Below, one piece after another: positions 57,968 to 64,000 of a stretch of DNA of 64,000 nucleotides (position 1 is its first letter; every line of letters starts with the position of its first letter). Below the pieces are notes generated by a model. The model ran no database searches, was not told where the DNA came from, and was given only the letters and a program-made list of their open reading frames with translations. Position numbers and translations under genes: made by a program. The stretch covers positions 232,141,771 to 232,205,770 of the forward strand of contig NC_073696.1 in the NCBI RefSeq assembly GCF_029784165.1. Reading direction: 5' to 3'. The DNA comes from Wyeomyia smithii (taxonomy: Eukaryota; Arthropoda; Insecta; Diptera; Culicidae).

Positions 57968-58222
57968 TTTAGTGGTCCCCGTGGTTCTGTGGTTAGCGAT
58001 GTCGGTCGGCTAGCTCTCCCACACGGTTGTGATATCGGGTTCGATTCCCGATCAGGTCGAGGATCTTTTCGAGCTGGAAATTTTCTCGACTCAGCACTGT
58101 ACCGTTGTACTTATCCTACAACATGCAAAATGCGCCGAAAACAATATCGATAACGAATTCTCTCAACTAATCTAGTTGATCGAGACCGCATTAGCCTCAC
58201 AGGCTAGTGTGCGATATTGCTC
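57968..58222 (+). mobile_element. tRNA-derived SINE, plus strand
   Basis: TAACGAGATGA flanks both sides (57957-57967 and 58223-58233), a perfect 11-bp target duplication. The head AGTGGTCCCCGTGG, the A-box region GTGGTTAGCGATG and the B box GGTTCGATTCC show tRNA ancestry. The body matches 11597-11870, including CGAGGATCTTTTCGAGCTG and ACAATATCGATAACGA. This copy lacks the TTG tail of the other and ends in GATATTGCTC. Confidence 0.85.
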
Positions 58223-58233
58223 TAACGAGATGA

Positions 58234-58943
58234 ATGAGGTTATATTTAGTTGGTTGGTCCAACAAGGTTAAAAACTTGAAATAATTTACGAAAAAAATTA
58301 ATTTTTCAAGAGCCCATCGAAAATGTTCAAGCAAATGAATATATGAGATTGTTTTTATCCTCGCATCAATATGAAATCTAAACTATTTTTAAAAGTAAAG
58401 CAATTAAGCTGTTTTCATGAGAAAGTTCAACATTATGAGAATGATTCAAAAGTACTCTTTTTGGTTTTGTACACACGGATTAACCCATGATCTGTAATGA
58501 ACCAGGCCGACTACATTATGCACTCTGAGAATAAACATATTCGAGTGTAAGATTTTGCGGTCCTTCTTTAGGAAAATAAAAATGCGCTTTTAAAATACTA
58601 AAATGAACCCAGCATTTTAAGAGCCCTTCGAAATTACAGTTTAGTTTTTGTTTTTTTGCGCCTATTTTACTCAGTCAAAGGAGGCGGACCTCAAACTCTT
58701 GAATTATGATCAACATCGACATTTTAAATAACGAAAGGAAAACTCTGATAACCTTCTCACAAATATATAAATTAATGTTCAGAGAAATCTTCGAATAAAC
58801 ATTAATCAAAAAAATCAACATGAATTGTAGCCGTACAGACGTCATTTAAGTGCTGAAGAAAATCCTCTACAAAACAGATGTAAACTGCTTAAAATAGGTC
58901 GAGGCGATTGAAATAGTGTCCCTTGAATGGAAACTTCGATTGA
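58234..58943. other. AT-rich non-coding stretch
   Basis: No gene, RNA or element end recognised. Confidence 0.4.
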
Positions 58944-59634
58944 TTACACTGTGCTTCAAATGAAAAAAAAAATCAAGAACTTTTGAAGGGACCTAGTGTA
59001 GGTTGTAGGTTTTGTTGAGTGTAACATTTGCTCATACTAGAAATTAAAAAAAAAACACCCCCAAAATCTGAAGTCATGGTCAAAATACGTTTTTTAGACC
59101 TCAGCGCGTACAATTTTTTGTAACTCAGTCATTTATCAACCGATTTTCAATATTTCAGTAGTTTTAGAGAAAAAGACAAATAGAGCTTTCAAAATAGATA
59201 CAGGTTTGTACTAATATCAATAAAACATGTTGAGTTATTTGAGTTCAAACCTAATTTTGTAGACTTTTTCGAGAAATTTTTCAACTCAATTTGAAATCTG
59301 CCGTCTATTTTTATAAGAATAATTCCACAAATATACTAGAATTTTGAAAGTATATTCAATTCCGAATCAAATGAAAATAGTTTTGTGGAAATCGGTTGAT
59401 ATTTGGCTAAGTTATATATTTTTTAAGAAAACCGGAATTTTTGGCTTCTAACGCACAATTATTTTACGGTGCTACAATTGATAAAAAAATGCGAGAACTT
59501 CTGATGTGACTTAATGTGGGTTGTAGCTTTAGTCAAGTGTTACTTGCGCGTTTACTTGAAGTTTTTCAATTACACCAAAACTTTCAAGTTATAGTCAAAA
59601 CCCAGTTTTTAGACCTTAACTCACTGTTGCGAAA

Positions 59635-59865
59635 CAGAGACAGAGTTCGATAACGCTATTGATTGGTGCTACCAGGCACTGATCCCACACGCACACGATC
59701 GCACCTACGATCATATAATATCGATTAGATCGATTCTTATCGACACCCGGTAGCATCCATAGAATCGCATCTCAGCCTGAGTAGAACGATAGAATGTGAT
59801 AGATATCAGTCGCGAATAAACCTTTATATGAAACGGTTGTGACGCCTTAGATCTCTCCACTTCCA
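59635..59865 (+). repeat. LTR-like segment (tentative)
   Basis: This 231-bp segment begins TGTTGCGAAACAGAGACAG and ends TCTCCACTTCCA. It interrupts the foldback's repeat unit and is GC-richer than it. GAATAAACC lies near its end, as a poly(A) signal would in an LTR. No 5-bp duplication was found (CTCAC versus GTATA), so a solo LTR of copia type is only a guess. Confidence 0.3.
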
Positions 59866-59979
59866 GTATATATGTTTTATGTTTAATTTGGTTTCGAAAA
59901 ATTTCTAGTATGAGCGAATGTTATATTCAACAAGACCTACAAGGTCTAGGTCACTTCAGAAGTTCTAAATCACTGTAGC

Positions 59980-60819
59980 CAGTGGTGGGCACTTTTCCGC
60001 TAATTTGCTAATCGCTAATTAGCGACGCTAATATTCAGTTAGCGGTTTAGCGATTTCGTTAATTTTTGAGCTGGTTAGCGAGACTGTTAGCGTCGCTAAA
60101 ATTTTGGCCTTCGAAACGCTAATCGCTAATTCGCTAAATTTTGTAGAAAAGCGACACAAGAACTTTTCAAAAAACTGTGAATTGCTGATGGCGTACGTAG
60201 ATTGCCCGAAAAATGAACATACTTTACTGCGAAAGTTACTTTTGGAACGTTTGTTTAATTTAAACAACGTTCAATTGTCTTAATTGCTTAGAGTTACTCT
60301 CTTTACGACACAAGTGCGAGTCAGTCTTGTTATCCTAGAATGGAGTTCCAGTTATCGTACAAGCCACAGGAGCATTTTGAAGAACAAGCTCAAGGTCTAG
60401 ATTGAAATTATGACAACTTTGGTTCTACTTTTTCGATTCAGATAATAATTAAACTTTTATGAAAACATTCCTAAAAGCATTTATTTTTAATGCAAGCTGA
60501 ATAAATTTTGTTACTCCTTGTTTACAAAATAAAGTATGACCACCGTTTTGTGAACCTCTTATTGTAAATAGCTCTGAAAAGTGATTGCTTTCGTTTATTG
60601 TACCACAAAAGATCAAAGTGGTCCAGATATTACAAAACATGAGCAATAAATATAGCGATACGACTATTTCCATATTTATAAGTTAGTGATTAGCGAAAGT
60701 TCCGCTAATTTGGGTTTAGCGTTTAGCGTTTAGCGTTTAGCGATTATCGAGCTAAATGTTCCGGTTAGCGGCTTAGCGATTAGCGTCGCTAAATTTTCGG
60801 TTAGCGGTGCCCACCACTG
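59980..60819. mobile_element. 840-bp hAT-type MITE with TTAGCG-rich subterminal regions
   Basis: The left end is CAGTGGTGGGCAC and the right end the inverse, GTGCCCACCACTG. ACTGTAGC at 59972-59979 and 60820-60827 is a perfect 8-bp target duplication, diagnostic of hAT insertion. Within about 160 bp of each end the hexamer TTAGCG or its complement CGCTAA recurs densely, including three tandem GTTTAGC units at about 60714-60735. The middle is AT-rich and encodes no transposase. It is inserted close to the right end of the CACTG foldback. Confidence 0.92.
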
Positions 60820-60836
60820 ACTGTAGCACAGTGTTA

Positions 60837-61914
60837 TTATTAAAGTTTGCAGTTTAAAAATATGAAAAAAAGTGCTGACAGAGAAAATGTACTTTACACA
60901 TTTCAACTATATGCTCTCAGTGTACAGGAGGCTGCATAAGTTGGGCAAAATAGGTTTCCTACTCTAATCTTTCTGCAAACCGTTTTTCCAGTTTAGAAAT
61001 TGTCAAGAAACATAAATATGAATCAACTTCACGTTCAAGATATTTGCAGGCTTTAAGCAATTTTATGTCCCGAACCCGAAGAAATGCTTCCGAAAAAAGA
61101 AACGAATTACTCATAACTTCTTTATTATAGTTCTTCAAGCGGCACTATTAGAAACGGAATTTAATAGCTAATATATTCTACGGTAACAATAATGTTTGCC
61201 AGGTTTCTCATGTGAACTGTCGGAAAAAGTATTTAGTGATCTAGGATCATTTTTCGTGTGTTTGAAATCAACATATGCGAATCAAACCCAATCAGGAAAT
61301 AAGAGGATCCATTCGAATTTTTTTAACCTAAAATGTGACTGTTATCCACAACTACCGATAGATTTCATTAACTTTCCATACCCAGTTGTGTAGAAAATAT
61401 TATGAAATTTATATGAAATTGGTCAAAGTTTCGCTTCTCGATTCGATATTGGTATCAAGAAAAAAGACTGATACATTGATAATATTGCTTTCAGAGCATC
61501 GATAATATTGCTTTCAGAGCATTCGATTTTTTTTCTCAAGAAAAATGTTTTGAATAACGCAGATTTTACACTGGCTACTTCTTTCATTATCGTTTACTCG
61601 GCTTTACTCAGAGCCATTTCTTCACAATACGAATCAATGAACCTTCAGTTCCAGATTCTCGCGAATTTTCTGTCATTGGCAAAAAGAACGACACACAAAT
61701 TTGTCTTCCTTTTTTCGAACCCAACAATCAGAAGCTCATCCGAAGTGTTGTAGATGTGATTTTTTTCTTTTATTTTAACGAGCTGTATCGATAAACTAAA
61801 AGTATCGAACTCGAGCATCGATAAAAATTTTTCGTGTATCGTGAAAAAAGAATCGATTAAACGTCACTACTAATAGAATCATATTTACATAATCGTAAAC
61901 AACCCGTTTGGTTG
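60837..61914. other. Non-coding stretch with a short duplication and ATCGATA motifs
   Basis: GATAATATTGCTTTCAGAGCA is directly repeated at about 61478 and 61500. ATCGATA occurs several times between 61497 and 61830, including a perfect TATCGATA (DREF-type motif) at 61786-61793. No gene recognised. Confidence 0.4.
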
Positions 61915-62290
61915 AATGATAGGATGTCAAGTTTTTTACCAGTCACATCAGGAATTCCTTAGCGATCGGCTCCTGGCCCTAAATTGTTTACTCTTTACAT
62001 GAATGACCTCCCAGGTATCTTGAAATATTGTTTCGTTCATATTTTCGCTGTCCAGTTCTACATTATCTAACTGGAAGGAGGTGAGTCTATTTGCAGACTA
62101 AAAATCATCAAAGTTTTCGCAGGTTCAAACTTTTGAGGACTTAACGCTCAGAAATCACAAGCTCCGCTTATAAATCACGACAGCAAAGATGGACCTCTAA
62201 ACCTAAAAATTGGAACTAACTTAATCCAATTTGTAGACAGAGCAACTAGTCTATGTTTTGTTATTCAAAACGATTTCTGCGATACTTACA
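61915..62290 (+). pseudogene. Reverse-transcriptase fragment of a different LINE clade
   Basis: Broken plus-strand frames read VTSGIP, then RSAPGPKLFTLYMNDLPGIL, KYCFVHIFAVQFYII (equivalent to the FADDVQ catalytic block, with the two Asp lost) and LNAQKSQAPLIN. The IPQGSVLGP-LYxNDLP-FADDVQ pattern differs from LINE copies A-D and resembles I/Nimb-like or R1-like enzymes. The catalytic residues are gone. Confidence 0.6.
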
Positions 62291-62453
62291 ATTAAAACTG
62301 TATGGCCCTAATAGAGAAACTAAGCTAAAACTTTCCAGATCTTTTATCCAACCATACTTCCTATCGTGTGACTTTCTTTTGATTTTTTTACAAAAAAATT
62401 GCACCGTTTGGAAGCAACAGACTTGATAAGTATAAGTAAGTACCTGCCCATTA

Positions 62454-63889
62454 GGCTGTCCCAAAAAAAAATCAATGCTGAAAAAGTCAAGTTGCTAAAC
62501 CCTAAATTGAAAGATAAGGTTAATTCTAGCATTTTTGTAGAATATTTCGACTTTCTAAAAAATTGTTTTCAGGTTGCCCAAACGTCATTTATGAAAAAAT
62601 GAATTTTTCAAGCTACAAATCCAGTCTTTTGCACTTTTTTCAAATCTGTTCGATTCCTACATTGTTCCATATATTTTTTTATTTTTGTAGGGTTGTTTTT
62701 GAATATTTTGCGTGGTTTAGTTCAGCATCGCATTCAATTATTTGACTCACAGAGCCCATTGAACATCACAAAAAAGTGAATTTTTCTCATATATTTTAGA
62801 TAAAACCCATGAAAACACTAATAACAAAAAATTTGATCAAGAACTAAAATTTTTATTGCACAGCGGGATTCAAGACAAAAATTTACATGAAAATAGATCC
62901 TCGATATCTTATCGGGGGGGCTGAGGTATTGGCGTTTTTACATGTAATGGAAAATTATGCATTTTTTCAAAATACCACTAAAGCTCAATATCTCCATTAC
63001 ACAGTGTTTTATTTTGCCGTTTGTGCGAATAATTTCCTAAATAGTGATTCAAATGTTGATTATAGCCATAGGGTATGTTCGGAGAAGTTTCAGGATATTC
63101 AAAAATGCATCTTTTAAAGAAGAAAGCTGGGTGATCAATCCACCAATGAGTGAGATAAAAAAATTACTTCTTAATCATAATAAGATAGACGTAGGTGTCT
63201 TCGACAAAGTTTTACGTTATCTTAAAACGAGAAACTCACAATTTTCGTTCTAACTTTTTTTTGAGATTTTTTCGAAATTTCAAACCTTCTACTAAGTAAT
63301 CAGCCATCCAAAAATGCATTTGTTTGCTGAACATTGTTATTTTTATCTCCCAAAGTAAAACAGTTATTTAACATATTTGTTAAAAAGTATAGTTTTCCTT
63401 CACATATAAAAATGCCAATATCTCAGCTCCCCGATAAGATATCAAGTATCTTTTTTCATGTATGTTTTCGTCATAAGTCCCACTTTGCAATGAAAATTTC
63501 CGTTCTTGATCAAAAATTTTTTTATTTGTGTTTTGAAGAGTTTTATCTAAAAATTATTAGAAAAATAATTTTTCTGTGATGTTTAATGGGCTCTGGGATT
63601 CAAAAAAAATGAATGCAATGCTGAACTGAACCATGCAAAATATTCAGAAACAACCCCACAAAAGTAAAAAAAATATATGGAAAAATTAAGGAATCGAACA
63701 AAGTTGAAAAAAGTGCAAAAGAGTGGGTTTGTAGCTAAAAAGTAATTTTTTCATAAATCAAGTATGGGCAACCTGAAAACAATTTTTTAGAAAGTCGAAA
63801 TGTTCTACAAAAATGCTATGAATGAACTTATCTTTCAATTTAGGGCTTAGCACCTCGACTTTTTCAACATCGATTTTTTTGGGACACCC
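62454..63889. mobile_element. 1.4-kb palindromic element with GGSTGTCCCAAAAAAA ends
   Basis: GGCTGTCCCAAAAAAA at 62454 is matched by the inverted GGGTGTCCCAAAAAAA ending at 63889. TA lies outside both ends (62452-62453 and 63890-63891). Arms of about 500 bp are continuous imperfect complements (for example TTGCCCA...TTTCATAAA and CTCGATATCTTATCGGGG on one side) around a 380-bp loop with AAGAAGAAAGCTGGGTGATC. The flanks TACCTGCCCATTA and TACTGCCCATTA on the two sides are near-identical, so the target copy may be larger than TA. No protein is encoded. Confidence 0.7.
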
Positions 63890-63898
63890 TACTGCCCA

Positions 63899-64000
63899 TT
63901 AGGGTGGGACAAAAAATAAATGTTAGCTCCCATGCACTTTTCGTGTTCCTTATGGGTCCCATAACAACTGTGTAACTTTTCAGATCGATCGGTGAAACGC
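63899..64000 (+). mobile_element. Possible start of a further element, cut by the window end
   Basis: TTAGGGTGGGACAAAAAATA resembles the neighbouring element's TAGGGTGTCCCAAAA end in layout. The sequence continues past the window, so nothing more can be said. Confidence 0.25.

Larger units (their letters stand above)
58947..60833. mobile_element. Foldback element with CACTGTGCT ends, carrying later insertions
   Basis: CACTGTGCTTCA at 58947 is matched by the inverted TGTAGCACAGTG ending at 60833, with TTA just outside both ends (58944-58946 and 60834-60836). CACTG termini with a 3-bp duplication fit CACTA-type elements. Arms include AGTGTAACATTTGCTCATAC and its inverse near 59905-59935. The left arm unit is partly repeated in direct orientation about 510 bp on (59493-59630). 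An LTR-like piece and a hAT MITE are inserted in it. Confidence 0.6.

Overview
The window is AT-rich eukaryotic DNA with no supportable complete host gene. It is built almost entirely from transposable elements and satellites, separated by a few GC-richer, repeat-poor islands. Degenerate APE-type LINEs, tRNA-headed SINEs, many small inverted-repeat DNA elements, gypsy-type remnants and arthropod-style TATA/TCAGT promoters suggest a dipteran insect, most likely a mosquito-like genome. That assignment is inference; nothing in the window proves the species. The sequence is probably intergenic or intronic.

Layout. 0.4-1.3 kb: a small inverted-repeat element with a second copy of itself inserted in opposite orientation. 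2.0-5.1 kb: a 5'-truncated LINE (endonuclease plus reverse transcriptase, minus strand) with several frame breaks and an AAT-repeat tail. 5.1-7.3 kb: repeat-poor DNA. 7.4-9.3 kb: a second LINE remnant split by a gypsy-type pol end plus LTR. 9.4-11.5 kb: a 2-kb foldback built from four related units. 11.6-17 kb: a SINE, a TA-flanked element inside another repeat, and palindromic elements. 18.0-20.7 kb: a GC-richer island with one candidate 49-nt exon. 20.9-22.5 kb: a TA-flanked element. 24.0-27.3 kb: two members of one family, each flanked by a 5-bp direct repeat, the first carrying a SINE with perfect target duplications. 29.8-31.4 kb: a terminal-inverted-repeat element holding a duplicated promoter module. 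31.6-32.4 kb: a long purine tract. 32.4-33.4 kb: a palindromic repeat. 35.8-38.1 kb: another GC-richer island. 38.3-39.5 kb: a transposase fragment and a SINE.

40.8-48.9 kb is the dominant feature: about 8 kb of an 11-bp satellite with internal higher-order blocks and decayed edges. All the long tryptophan/isoleucine/aspartate-rich reading frames there are forced by the 11-bp period and are not genes. Two more LINE remnants of the same family lie directly downstream (49.0-51.2 and 51.9-53.8 kb, plus strand), separated by decayed satellite and a small hAT-like element. 54.0-55.3 kb is a repeat-poor island. 58.9-60.8 kb is a foldback element containing an LTR-like segment and a hAT-type element with a perfect 8-bp target duplication. 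61.9 kb holds a fragment of a different reverse transcriptase, and 62.5-63.9 kb a 1.4-kb palindrome.

The elements form a readable record of nested insertions. None of the retroelement proteins is intact, so the window looks like a graveyard rather than an active system. The items most worth a second look are the higher-order 11-bp satellite, the duplicated promoter/start-codon module at 30.3-30.65 kb, the self-nested element at 0.4-1.3 kb and the TTAGCG-dense hAT element at 60 kb.
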